Both the position numbers and the translations under genes were made by a program. From the IMG/VR virus record IMGVR_UViG_3300017963_000228, positions 1-64,000 of that record: a DNA stretch of 64,000 nucleotides; one strand, given 5' to 3'. The notes under the pieces were generated by a model that was not told the origin of the DNA, made no database searches, and was given only the letters and a program-made list of their open reading frames with translations. This document shows positions 54,677 to 62,413 of the stretch, piece after piece (positions within the stretch are counted from its first letter, which is position 1; each line of letters opens with the position of its first letter). The stretch is from a virus.

Positions 54677-55128
54677 CTATACCACTCCTTTTTTAAATCA
54701 ATTACTTTTTTTATTTCAACCATAACATCTTGTTTATCCCATCCTTCAGGTAAAAACATTTCAGAATTATTTTTTGTTTTTAAAATTAATGGCCTACCCT
54801 TTTTTCTTAATTTTTCAATTACTTCTAATATTTCTTTTTCTTTCCAAGCATCCGGTCTTGCTGGATCAACAGATATAAGAATGGTAAAAACTCCCGGCAA
54901 TGCTTCAAATATAACTTTACATTTATCCGGTCTATATTTATCGGGCCAACTTTCTGCTCTCCAAAAACAATGATAGCCCTTACAAAAAGGTGGGCGACTA
55001 TCATGAATAGTACATCCACCTTCTTTTCTTCCCGGTTCACAATAAGGACACCATTCACCAGCTTCAGCAAGACCGGGAACTGCTATTAACTTACAACAAA
55101 GGGAACATTCACCACAATCTTTCATCAC
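54673..55128 (-). CDS. YkgJ-type cysteine-cluster protein
   Basis: The first 55 residues hold nine cysteines in the zinc/iron-chelating YkgJ (UPF0153) pattern: CGECSLCC (5-12), WCPYC (26-30), GCTIH (38-42), then FCKGYHCFW (48-56). The C-terminal 90 residues are helical. YkgJ proteins bind metal and their biochemical role is not settled. Placement between a membrane protein and a beta-helix virion gene is unexpected. It overlaps its downstream neighbour by four bases. Confidence 0.75.
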   Translation of the reverse strand: MMKDCGECSLCCKLIAVPGLAEAGEWCPYCEPGRKEGGCTIHDSRPPFCKGYHCFWRAESWPDKYRPDKCKVIFEALPGVFTILISVDPARPDAWKEKEILEVIEKLRKKGRPLILKTKNNSEMFLPEGWDKQDVMVEIKKVIDLKKEWYR

Positions 55129-55445
55129 TAATTCCCAATTCGTTTTTGCATAAGAATATTTAACTGACGATCAAGTTCTTCTTTTTTGTTTTCATAATCC
55201 ATATAATTTTTATAGGCATGTTCTGGCAAATCTTTTGGATCACGTTTATTACATCGTGTCATGATATATGCCATTTGATCCTGATACCATCGAATATCAT
55301 TTTTTATTTGTATAATTTGAATTTCAATTTTATTGGATTCAACATCTGCTGCTTTTGCATATTTGGTATCAAACCACACATAACCACTAACAAGTGATCC
55401 CAATAATACCAAAGCTCCAAGAACACCAGATATCTTCTTCCACAT
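55128..55445 (-). CDS. Membrane-anchored coiled-coil protein
   Basis: A single N-terminal membrane segment (VLGALVLLGSLVSGYVWF) is followed by TKYAKAADVE, a motif common after the anchor in small phage and bacterial proteins, and a charged coiled coil. The topology is that of an inner-membrane spanin subunit, but no outer-membrane partner gene was found. It lies just after the tube gene terminator. Confidence 0.5.
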   Translation of the reverse strand: MWKKISGVLGALVLLGSLVSGYVWFDTKYAKAADVESNKIEIQIIQIKNDIRWYQDQMAYIMTRCNKRDPKDLPEHAYKNYMDYENKKEELDRQLNILMQKRIGN

Positions 55446-55460
55446 TTTATTTACTCCTTA

Positions 55461-55500
55461 TAAAAAGGGGAGTCTCCCCATCTCCACAGAGGAGACTCCC
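55461..55500 (-). terminator. Rho-independent terminator after the tail tube gene
   Basis: The 10-bp stem GGGAGTCTCC / GGAGACTCCC (55468-55477 and 55491-55500) has a 13-base loop. On the - strand it is followed by CTTTTTAT, a proper U-tract. It would limit transcription from the tube gene into downstream genes. Confidence 0.85.
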
Positions 55501-55535
55501 ATCTGATGGGGGTGTAACGGTACTACATTGGTGGA

Positions 55536-56051
55536 TTAACTGGACGAGGAAAATCCACCAATTCGGAACAACTGATCCCCATGATCCCGCGCATCGTCAA
55601 TAAGACCAACAAAACGACATGCGAAAACCCGCTGGTTATCAGTAGTATAGGAGATTTCAACAGCACCACCAACGTTGGGTGCCGCATTGTAAACCTGAAT
55701 AATGTCAGATCCATCAATCGGTTCCAGAACCAGTTCTCCAGTATTAACTGGCTCACCAACAGGCTTACCAAAGGTAAGGTAGGTGGTTTCATCAGTAGCC
55801 GAAGCAAAAAGAATCTTCAAATTGGCAAAGGTTGCTTCAGTCATGTTTACCGTAATTTCCAAAACCAGACCAGCATCCAAAACACGCAAAGGCGTATCAC
55901 CATACTGATCCGATTTCAGTTCATACGTGTTCTGAGTTACGGACATGGTAACACCACCAAAGGTGTGACCAACGTGAGTACCAGCAAAGTACACGTAGGC
56001 GGGACCAATGGAAATGTTATCGGAATTCCAATTAGTAGAGTAGACGGTCAT
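55536..56051 (-). CDS. Major tail tube protein
   Basis: This 171-residue protein has the tube-protein pattern: NTYELKSDQYGDTPLRVLD followed by EITVNMTEATFANLKILF, then beta-strands and an acidic end. It lies after the tail terminator-like gene, its usual place. Its codons are G+C-richer than most neighbours and a strong terminator follows, both fitting high expression. Confidence 0.82.
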   Translation of the reverse strand: MTVYSTNWNSDNISIGPAYVYFAGTHVGHTFGGVTMSVTQNTYELKSDQYGDTPLRVLDAGLVLEITVNMTEATFANLKILFASATDETTYLTFGKPVGEPVNTGELVLEPIDGSDIIQVYNAAPNVGGAVEISYTTDNQRVFACRFVGLIDDARDHGDQLFRIGGFSSSS

Positions 56052-56080
56052 TTAAAATGTCCTCCTTAAAAATAAATCAA

Positions 56081-56374
56081 TTAAATTGTTGTCATTGTGT
56101 TACAAAATTTGCATTTTATGTGAACTTTATCCTGTTGATGATAATTCCGATCAGCATAACCAAGAATGAATCCACACTTCTCCCCTGCTTTTTTCCAAAG
56201 AGGTCGTCCACATTTTGGACAATAACCTTCTTTGACTACTTTTTTAGATTCATCGGTTTCACCATCTTCTTTGCAAAATTCACATGTCCTTATGGAACCC
56301 TCACAAACAATTCTTTGCATGGAATAACTATATCCAGCAGTTCCATATCGATTGTTCTTACCATTTTCAACCAT
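56081..56374 (-). CDS. Small zinc-ribbon protein
   Basis: Three pairs of cysteines are visible: CEFCK near residue 31, YCPKCGRPL near 52, and HIKCKFCNTM near 87. The spacing fits one or two zinc ribbons. It could be a tail assembly factor or a transcription or translation regulator of late genes; no family was assigned. It sits between the tail terminator and tube genes. Confidence 0.6.
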   Translation of the reverse strand: MVENGKNNRYGTAGYSYSMQRIVCEGSIRTCEFCKEDGETDESKKVVKEGYCPKCGRPLWKKAGEKCGFILGYADRNYHQQDKVHIKCKFCNTMTTI

Positions 56375-56820
56375 TATGTACCCCTTCTAACTGTAACAGA
56401 GAAAGTAAATGAAACATTTTTTGACATAATGGGCTTTGTCGGAGAACCTTCATTCATACCATCAGCATAACCGACCAACTCTATCCACTTTACAGCCCAA
56501 TTGGTAGAAATTAAAGATTGTTGATCAAATAACTCAATTAATCTTTCAGAAACTTGTCTGAGCTTCAATTGAGAAATTGACAACACTCTAAAGAAATACA
56601 GCATATCGGGCATTTGCGAAGGATACGACCAATTAAAAGGTCTTCCTCCCAAACTATTCCGATAAACGATACAAACTTCTTTTTGTCCAACAACATATTC
56701 AATATCAGTCGCAGGATACCATGCGTAAACTCTGGTATCACCAGCAGCAATGCCCATTAAAGATATCATTGTTGAATCAGTTTCAATTTGATTAACGACT
56801 AATGTATCTAATTCAAGCAT
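56374..56820 (-). CDS. Tail terminator/completion protein
   Basis: This 148-residue protein has the fold pattern of DUF3168/tail terminator-type proteins (LVVNQIETDSTMISLMG, YPATDIEYVVGQKEVCIVY, QLKLRQVSERLIELFDQ, SFTFSVTVRR). It lies two genes before the tube gene, where head-tail joining and tail-capping genes usually sit. Moderate confidence. Confidence 0.6.
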   Translation of the reverse strand: MLELDTLVVNQIETDSTMISLMGIAAGDTRVYAWYPATDIEYVVGQKEVCIVYRNSLGGRPFNWSYPSQMPDMLYFFRVLSISQLKLRQVSERLIELFDQQSLISTNWAVKWIELVGYADGMNEGSPTKPIMSKNVSFTFSVTVRRGT

Positions 56821-56829
56821 TGTATTTTC

Positions 56830-57528
56830 CTATTTAAAATAAACTTTAAAAACAATTGCACGACGAACACTTATTCTTCTGGTGGCTTTATTTAATGCTT
56901 TACGTGCTTCAGATCTTAATTTTTCACGATAACTTTTGCGAAGATCCAGCATTAACTCTTTAAACCATGTTAAATTTTTTGAACCACCACGAATCTTATT
57001 TAATTTGTTCCAATAATGATGTACAGGTTGCGAAGTTGTATCAGGACCGATTAAAATTTTACCACCGTAATATGCCGTAGATTTAAATTCTCTACCTGTA
57101 GTAAAACCGGGATTTAATAAACCAACGCTTAGATACCCTTTTGCATTAATTTCATACTGGATTCCTTCTACTAAAGACCCCGTAGGTGGTAAAAGTGGAT
57201 TACCAGTATTAAAACTAACGGGGGGTCCAAGATTAGATCCAGCAGTATAATCTTCTGCTATTTTTGTTTGTCGTTGACCATAAGGAGCATCAGGATTCCA
57301 TTCATAAATTTTATATGTTCTTCCCGTTCCCTGCCATGCCAACATATATGTTTTAATTTGTTCTGTAAGCCACTTACCAACGTTATCAAGAATATAAGGA
57401 TACTGTTCCTCTAAACTTTTTAAAATAGGAAAAAGAACATCTTCAGTAACCTTTTGAGCTAACTTATTACCAAAGGTCACTTTAATTAATCTTGCTCTTT
57501 CTTCCTCTATATCCTGACCTATTGACAT
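56830..57528 (-). CDS. Neck/tail completion protein (HK97 gp10-like)
   Basis: This 232-residue protein has an N-terminal helical region, a Trp/Tyr/Gly-rich middle (RTYKIYEWNPDAPYGQRQ, YYGGKILIGPDTTSQ), and a strongly basic helical end (RSYREKLRSEARKALNKA). Its order between a head-closure gene and the tail terminator gene points to a gp10-like neck protein. Length is above the family norm. Confidence 0.55.
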   Translation of the reverse strand: MSIGQDIEEERARLIKVTFGNKLAQKVTEDVLFPILKSLEEQYPYILDNVGKWLTEQIKTYMLAWQGTGRTYKIYEWNPDAPYGQRQTKIAEDYTAGSNLGPPVSFNTGNPLLPPTGSLVEGIQYEINAKGYLSVGLLNPGFTTGREFKSTAYYGGKILIGPDTTSQPVHHYWNKLNKIRGGSKNLTWFKELMLDLRKSYREKLRSEARKALNKATRRISVRRAIVFKVYFK

Positions 57529-57873
57529 TTAAGATTCCTGTAAGCCAAACATAACTTCCAAATGGTGAATCTGACTTCCCGCAGCAAAAATCGGATTAAC
57601 TGGACGTGCATACAAATAAACATTTTGCCAGTATATCCTATCTCCTGCTTGAATATCTGTATCAGATGCAAAGTAGCCGACATAATCATTTCCAGTAATT
57701 TGACCATTAGGCGTTTGTGAAATATAAGAAGAAGTCACAAACATATAATCAATTCGACAATTAACGTTATCAGCAATTAAAGTCCAAGTAGATTCCGTAA
57801 AACGTTGCTCACTAACTGTTGTCGTTTTACGATAAATGCTGCATGTTTGTGTTAATAGCGATTGATAAGTCAT
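57529..57873 (-). CDS. Head closure protein (H_T_join type)
   Basis: This 114-residue beta-rich protein (TCSIYRKTTTVSEQRF, VNCRIDYMFVTSS, QAGDRIYWQNVYLYARPVN) fits the small head-tail joining proteins such as SPP1 gp16. It overlaps the connector gene by four bases and directly follows it. Confidence 0.65.
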   Translation of the reverse strand: MTYQSLLTQTCSIYRKTTTVSEQRFTESTWTLIADNVNCRIDYMFVTSSYISQTPNGQITGNDYVGYFASDTDIQAGDRIYWQNVYLYARPVNPIFAAGSQIHHLEVMFGLQES

Positions 57874-58520
57874 CCGATTGCTTCCTTACGATAACGTTTT
57901 AATTCATTATAAACTTTAGGAGAGTATCCACTTAATGAATTGAGAAAATAAGGAGACAAAACCTTATAACTGTAATTACCAATTTTTTCAGATTCAAAGG
58001 TTTCGTTGTTGGGAGAGTTAATATAATCTTTCATTGCAGATATACACAGAAAACGCAAATGACTCATTTCAGCAGAATCTTCTGGATATCCACCTTTCCA
58101 TACTACCTGAATATTCTGAAGGTAATTATAATCAAATCCACCTTCATAAACTAAACGACCAGTACGCTTATTAAGAATGTAACCATCATCAGCCACATAA
58201 CCTGTAGCAGCAGTTATTTCAACACTGGAAATATAAAAACTGGTTATTGAAGCAACTGGATATGTTGGAAACCAGAATATATTTTTAGGTGGTGCATCGA
58301 AGATAGCATATTCAGGAACATAATAAATGTCATTCTGTGCAGATTCATCACCTTCAACATAAGTGTATGTTCTCTCTTTTAGCTTTCGATTACAAAACAA
58401 TTCAAAAGCAAGAGACATGGCATTTATAATGTTATCCAAACGATCAGGATCAATATCCTGACCCTGCCACATTTGATCAAAGAATGTTTTATCAATTAAT
58501 GCGTTTTCATTTAAAGCCAT
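57870..58520 (-). CDS. Head-tail connector (adaptor) protein, gp6-like
   Basis: This 216-residue helical protein begins with NIINAMSLAFELFCNRKL. It then has beta-strands (TYPVASITSFYISSVE) and the QVVWKGGYPEDSAEMSHL helix region typical of phage gp6/gp15-type adaptors. It lies between the capsid genes and the head closure gene, the normal place for an adaptor. Confidence 0.75.
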   Translation of the reverse strand: MALNENALIDKTFFDQMWQGQDIDPDRLDNIINAMSLAFELFCNRKLKERTYTYVEGDESAQNDIYYVPEYAIFDAPPKNIFWFPTYPVASITSFYISSVEITAATGYVADDGYILNKRTGRLVYEGGFDYNYLQNIQVVWKGGYPEDSAEMSHLRFLCISAMKDYINSPNNETFESEKIGNYSYKVLSPYFLNSLSGYSPKVYNELKRYRKEAIG

Positions 58521-58535
58521 GTCAATAACCCTTTT

Positions 58536-58838
58536 CTAAATTTGAGGGAACAATGTATCATTAGGACCGGGAAATGGACTTGTTATATTTTTAGGTATTG
58601 AAGAAAAAGTCTTTTTCTCTGGAGGAATCCACATTGTTTTATCCTCTGGAGGTCGATCACGATCTTTCTTACGTTTATCTTCAAACCGTTTCTTTTCATC
58701 TTCAGGTTTTTTTTCATCAACTGCAATTGCCCTTCCTGCTTTAATATATTTTCGTGCATGTGAATCGTTTATTATTGCTATTGTTGAACCAACCAAACGA
58801 ATTAAATCACGATCAAGAAGTTTAACTTTGATAGGCAT
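58536..58838 (-). CDS. Small basic hypothetical protein of the head region
   Basis: The ATG at 58838 follows GGGGG by about ten bases and gives 100 residues; a longer frame to 58886 would run into the terminator. The first 40 residues (LIRLVGSTIAIINDSHARKY) are folded-looking. The remainder is charged (EDEKKRFEDKRKKDRD) and proline-rich. It may bind DNA or the head interior. Confidence 0.55.
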   Translation of the reverse strand: MPIKVKLLDRDLIRLVGSTIAIINDSHARKYIKAGRAIAVDEKKPEDEKKRFEDKRKKDRDRPPEDKTMWIPPEKKTFSSIPKNITSPFPGPNDTLFPQI

Positions 58839-58871
58839 TCGTCCATACCCCCATTTTATCTCTTTTATAGT

Positions 58872-58906
58872 AAAAAAGGGGTACAAACCGGAATCTGTAC
58901 CCCTTT
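58872..58906 (-). terminator. Rho-independent terminator after the capsid/cement genes
   Basis: The stem AAAGGGGTACA / TGTACCCCTTT has the core GGGGTACA at 58878-58885 and TGTACCCC at 58896-58903. On the - strand it is followed by TTTTTTA. It lies about 40 bases beyond the stop of the cement-like gene and would boost the relative amount of capsid transcript. Confidence 0.85.
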
Positions 58907-58945
58907 AAAAATCCGGCCAAATTAGCCAGCAGAAAATACTAATTT

Positions 58946-59401
58946 TTAATCAATGGCACCACCGACCTTACCAACACGACCAGTACCAAAAGTCGCAGTA
59001 AGAGCAGTACCCTGCTGAGTAACCGGACGGCGCTGATTCTCAAACGTAAGATAAAGTGCCGACCAAAGAACGGCATCCGTACCCACCGTAACATTAAGGC
59101 GAACATAACGCATAGGATCAGGAACCATGTAGTAATACAGACCAGCTTCATCAATCTGATCAAACGTAATAAAATCTGCATCCCACGTAGACTGATCCGG
59201 TGAATCCTGAACAATAATATCCAATGTTCCACCAGAACCAACTGAACCAACATCAGCAATCAAAATGAAACTGTTCGGAAGTTGATTATCGGCCCAAAGA
59301 TCAATACCGTCATCATCGGGAGCATTTGCAGCAGCAGCCGCAGCATCGGAAACGGCTTGCTGAAAATAACCAATCTTGTAGTTGTTTACGAAATCATACA
59401 T
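58946..59401 (-). CDS. Capsid cement/decoration-like protein (Bbp16-like)
   Basis: This 151-residue protein (AVSDAAAAAANAPDDDGIDL, GGTLDIIVQDSPDQSTWD, RYVRLNVTVGTDAVLWSALYL) resembles Bbp16-type capsid cement proteins: an Ala/Gly-rich start, then a beta-barrel. The gene directly follows the capsid gene, the usual place for cement proteins, and has an ACGGAGG Shine-Dalgarno. G+C-rich codons suggest high expression. Confidence 0.65.
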   Translation of the reverse strand: MYDFVNNYKIGYFQQAVSDAAAAAANAPDDDGIDLWADNQLPNSFILIADVGSVGSGGTLDIIVQDSPDQSTWDADFITFDQIDEAGLYYYMVPDPMRYVRLNVTVGTDAVLWSALYLTFENQRRPVTQQGTALTATFGTGRVGKVGGAID

Positions 59402-59480
59402 TGATTGTTCCTCCGTAATTAAATGTTTTATTCATCAAAAAAATTATTATCAAACTCCTTATGTAAAGATTGATTTTTAA

Positions 59481-60722
59481 TTAACTAACGTCATCCAGCA
59501 TCACAAATGCTTGCGGTACTGCTGCCTGTCCATCCAACCGACCAGAGCAACGGAGGGAAGTACGGTTATGACGGAAACGATAATGACGCGAAGAATCCAT
59601 GCTGAAATCCTGACGGAAACCAATATAATACCACTGCCATGCACCCAGCACCACATCACCAGCAGTACCCAATGCAGGAACTTTACCATCAGCCAGCATA
59701 GCCGGTTTACCAAGAATGGTCATGTCATAACCATCCTTCAGATTGGCATAGGATTCCTGAAGAACAAGTTCATCGGAAGTTGCGGAGACTTTCTGACCGC
59801 GAAGGGCAGCACGTCCGGTCTTTGTAATAAACCAAACTGCGGCGGCATCAAACATGGCAGGAAGACGTGCATCCATGTTGAGAATATCGTCAACAACTAC
59901 CGTACTGGCAGTTTGACGATTGACAGTGAGAATATTGGGATCATTGAGAATACCCAGCGGTTTCTTTCCACCACTGCCATTGAGGAATTCTTTATCCGTA
60001 TACCAGTACCATGCTGACCGGAAAATACGGGTAAGATAATTCATGAGGTTAATAACAGAATCGTCCAACAGAGTATTGGTCAGTTCAGTGTAACCGGCCA
60101 ATTCATGGACGATCATTTCAACCAAACCGAATTCCGGTTGCGTTTCCTGCTTCTCGCCACCTTCCTCAGTCCACTCAAAAGATACACCAGCAAAATGATC
60201 AAAATCTTCCGATTGCACATCGGGATTCTGCATCAGTTTGGGGAAAGCCAGTTTTTCACCGGCCATCGGCCATACAGTGGCGCGGGACCATACCAGCGTG
60301 TCTTCCATATCGTACATGATCATCAATGCACGAAATTCTTCCGGTACGAGATAACCACCATCGTCATCCACTGCGGAAGAAAGCAGTTTGGAAGTCTGTC
60401 CAGTTTTGAGATACTTGGAGAAGTCGGTAGCCCACTGTTTTACTTCATCGGAAACCATCAGCCATGGATTCTGACGGTTGCGAAGATTGATGATTGATCC
60501 CTGTTTGGTGGTCATCATATGACCATCCATGGAAACAAAAGGCATACGTTGAACAAGCTGAGTACCAGAATGCGGCTGAAAAGGCGTCTGCACATCATTC
60601 TGGAGATCCTTTACCATATCCTGAATGGTTTCTTTCACCAGATTGCTGAAATCATCGCCACCCATAACATCCGAAACTTGGCCCTTCAACAATTCAATGA
60701 GTTCATCCTTGGTCAATTTCAT
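59481..60722 (-). CDS. Major capsid protein (HK97 fold)
   Basis: The 413 residues have an N-terminal helical delta-like domain (about 110 residues) ahead of SSAVDDDGGYLVPEEF, the start of the HK97 core. RATVWPMAGEKLAFPKL, WTEEGGEKQETQPEFG, NGSGGKKPLGILND and MLADGKVPALGTAGDVVLG follow. The prohead protease next door would remove the N-terminal domain near the core start. GGAGG precedes the ATG. The codons are the G+C-richest in the head region, matching high expression. Confidence 0.93.
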   Translation of the reverse strand: MKLTKDELIELLKGQVSDVMGGDDFSNLVKETIQDMVKDLQNDVQTPFQPHSGTQLVQRMPFVSMDGHMMTTKQGSIINLRNRQNPWLMVSDEVKQWATDFSKYLKTGQTSKLLSSAVDDDGGYLVPEEFRALMIMYDMEDTLVWSRATVWPMAGEKLAFPKLMQNPDVQSEDFDHFAGVSFEWTEEGGEKQETQPEFGLVEMIVHELAGYTELTNTLLDDSVINLMNYLTRIFRSAWYWYTDKEFLNGSGGKKPLGILNDPNILTVNRQTASTVVVDDILNMDARLPAMFDAAAVWFITKTGRAALRGQKVSATSDELVLQESYANLKDGYDMTILGKPAMLADGKVPALGTAGDVVLGAWQWYYIGFRQDFSMDSSRHYRFRHNRTSLRCSGRLDGQAAVPQAFVMLDDVS

Positions 60723-60764
60723 TTAAAAGTTCCTCCTAATAAATAGAATTAAATAAATAAAAAA

Positions 60765-62408
60765 TTAATCGATTTTCCCCGAAGCAGTTTTCATCGCTTC
60801 AGATAATTTTTCCCGCAATACATCCATCAACGTAGACTTCACAGAATCAACCACGACAGTTTTGGATGAATTCAGTATTTCATCGTCTATTTCGATTTCA
60901 TCTGTTTCAGAATTGGTTTTTTCATTGGCAGGGGAAATCAATGAATCATCCAATTCTATCAGATCATCGTTTTTAGTCGAATCCGTATCAGAATTCTCCA
61001 AACCCTGAGTCTCAATAGCATCATTATCAGTTATTTCATTAGGATTATCAAGGTCTTTTTTATCCTTGAGATCCGCAATGGATTTTTTCAATGCTTCAAT
61101 CTCGTCTTTAAGCAAAGATATCAGCTTGTTAGCTTCCAATTCATCGTATTCCGACAGCGTTTGCAGTTCCGCATTGGTTCCAATGATAATTGTCTGTTGA
61201 TCCAATACGTTACCTTCTACATCTTTCAGTGTTTTTACAAGCTCAATGGTACGGTTCAATGAAACCACTTGTTCAATCGGTGCCACATGATCCTTATCTT
61301 CAATTTCAGGATCATCCTCCGCGTCACCATCTCCATCGGTCTTGTTCTCACTATCGGCATCGTCAGGGGCATCTGATTTATTATCCTGATCATCTGAAAT
61401 CTCAATTTCATCTGCTTCAGTGTCTTTCTCCCCATCCTCCAAAGAAATATCTTGATCCGTATCAGTCTCAGAAGATTTAGTATCCTCAGTATCAGCAACA
61501 TCAACCGAAACAGATTCTTCAAATAATTTGATTGGCATTTTTTCTTCAACCGTATCCAAAACAATGCCGCCTTTTTTATCCACTTTGATATCAAAGTATT
61601 TTGTTTTCCATTCCTGTTCCACATTCTCCTTAATCCATTCATTAGCGGTTTTGTCATCAAATTGCTCTGGATCAAATAGATAGGCAACAGGATCTTTAAC
61701 AGAAATATCTTCATCAAGCGGAACAGCTTTAATGGCTGTTACCCCATCAGCAACTTCAAACTCTTTAGGTTGTGTAAAAATAGCAATATCCATAACGGGG
61801 TAAAAAAGACCAGATTTGGTTCTGGCAAATACTTCAGGATATCCCAAAGTAATCAAATTCTGATACTCTTTATCATTTTCACCCATACCCATATGAACAT
61901 TGGCATTTGGGTTAGCAGGAACAGCACAACAGGAAATCTCCAGTAATTCTTGTGAGGTAAATTCCCGACCTCCCCACCATTTATCATCTTCATCACGAAA
62001 ATCAAATTTAAGTCCCATAAAACCAACAGAGAAAGAAGTCAAAAATCCATTTTTATATTTGTTGAATATCTTCATGGATTCATCATCATTCTCGTCAAAC
62101 TTGGGCTGAAACAATAATCGATTAGTACTTTTATCAACCCATGTTTTCATTGATCTGGCAACCGGGACTCCATAATAGTTATGGGACCACGGAACCACAG
62201 GATTCTTCTTGAAATTAGACATTTTCCAACCGGATTGACGTACAATATCTTTGTCCCGGTCTTCATCTTCAGTTGAAGCAACCGCAATGAACGTTTTACC
62301 TTTTTCATCTAATTCCATCAACTTTATATTTGATACATTTGTTGCCAGAACGCTCTTACCTTTTTTCTTAAACGGAAGACCTTTTTCATTACGAAGTTGA
62401 TAAGCCAT
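60765..62408 (-). CDS. Prohead protease with long acidic C-terminal region
   Basis: The protease domain (residues 25-190) has the S78-type residues His 76 (VPWSHNYYG), Ser 127 (TSFSVGF) and Glu 157 (QELLEIS). The following 350 residues are extremely rich in Asp, Glu and Ser, with a helical segment near 430-460, and may act as an internal scaffold. Such fusions are known in phages. AAGGAG fixes the ATG at 62408; the frame to 62441 overlaps the portal gene. Autocleavage products would be expected inside proheads. Confidence 0.85.
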   Translation of the reverse strand: MAYQLRNEKGLPFKKKGKSVLATNVSNIKLMELDEKGKTFIAVASTEDEDRDKDIVRQSGWKMSNFKKNPVVPWSHNYYGVPVARSMKTWVDKSTNRLLFQPKFDENDDESMKIFNKYKNGFLTSFSVGFMGLKFDFRDEDDKWWGGREFTSQELLEISCCAVPANPNANVHMGMGENDKEYQNLITLGYPEVFARTKSGLFYPVMDIAIFTQPKEFEVADGVTAIKAVPLDEDISVKDPVAYLFDPEQFDDKTANEWIKENVEQEWKTKYFDIKVDKKGGIVLDTVEEKMPIKLFEESVSVDVADTEDTKSSETDTDQDISLEDGEKDTEADEIEISDDQDNKSDAPDDADSENKTDGDGDAEDDPEIEDKDHVAPIEQVVSLNRTIELVKTLKDVEGNVLDQQTIIIGTNAELQTLSEYDELEANKLISLLKDEIEALKKSIADLKDKKDLDNPNEITDNDAIETQGLENSDTDSTKNDDLIELDDSLISPANEKTNSETDEIEIDDEILNSSKTVVVDSVKSTLMDVLREKLSEAMKTASGKID

Positions 62409-62413
62409 AACTT

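Noticed and set aside
55581-56069. 162-residue + strand frame opposite the tube gene
   Set aside because: It is entirely antisense to a clear tube protein gene, with no Shine-Dalgarno or recognisable domain.
61190-61480. Histidine-rich + strand protein
   Set aside because: It is the complement of the Asp-rich tail of the prohead protease (GAT/GAC codons read backwards).
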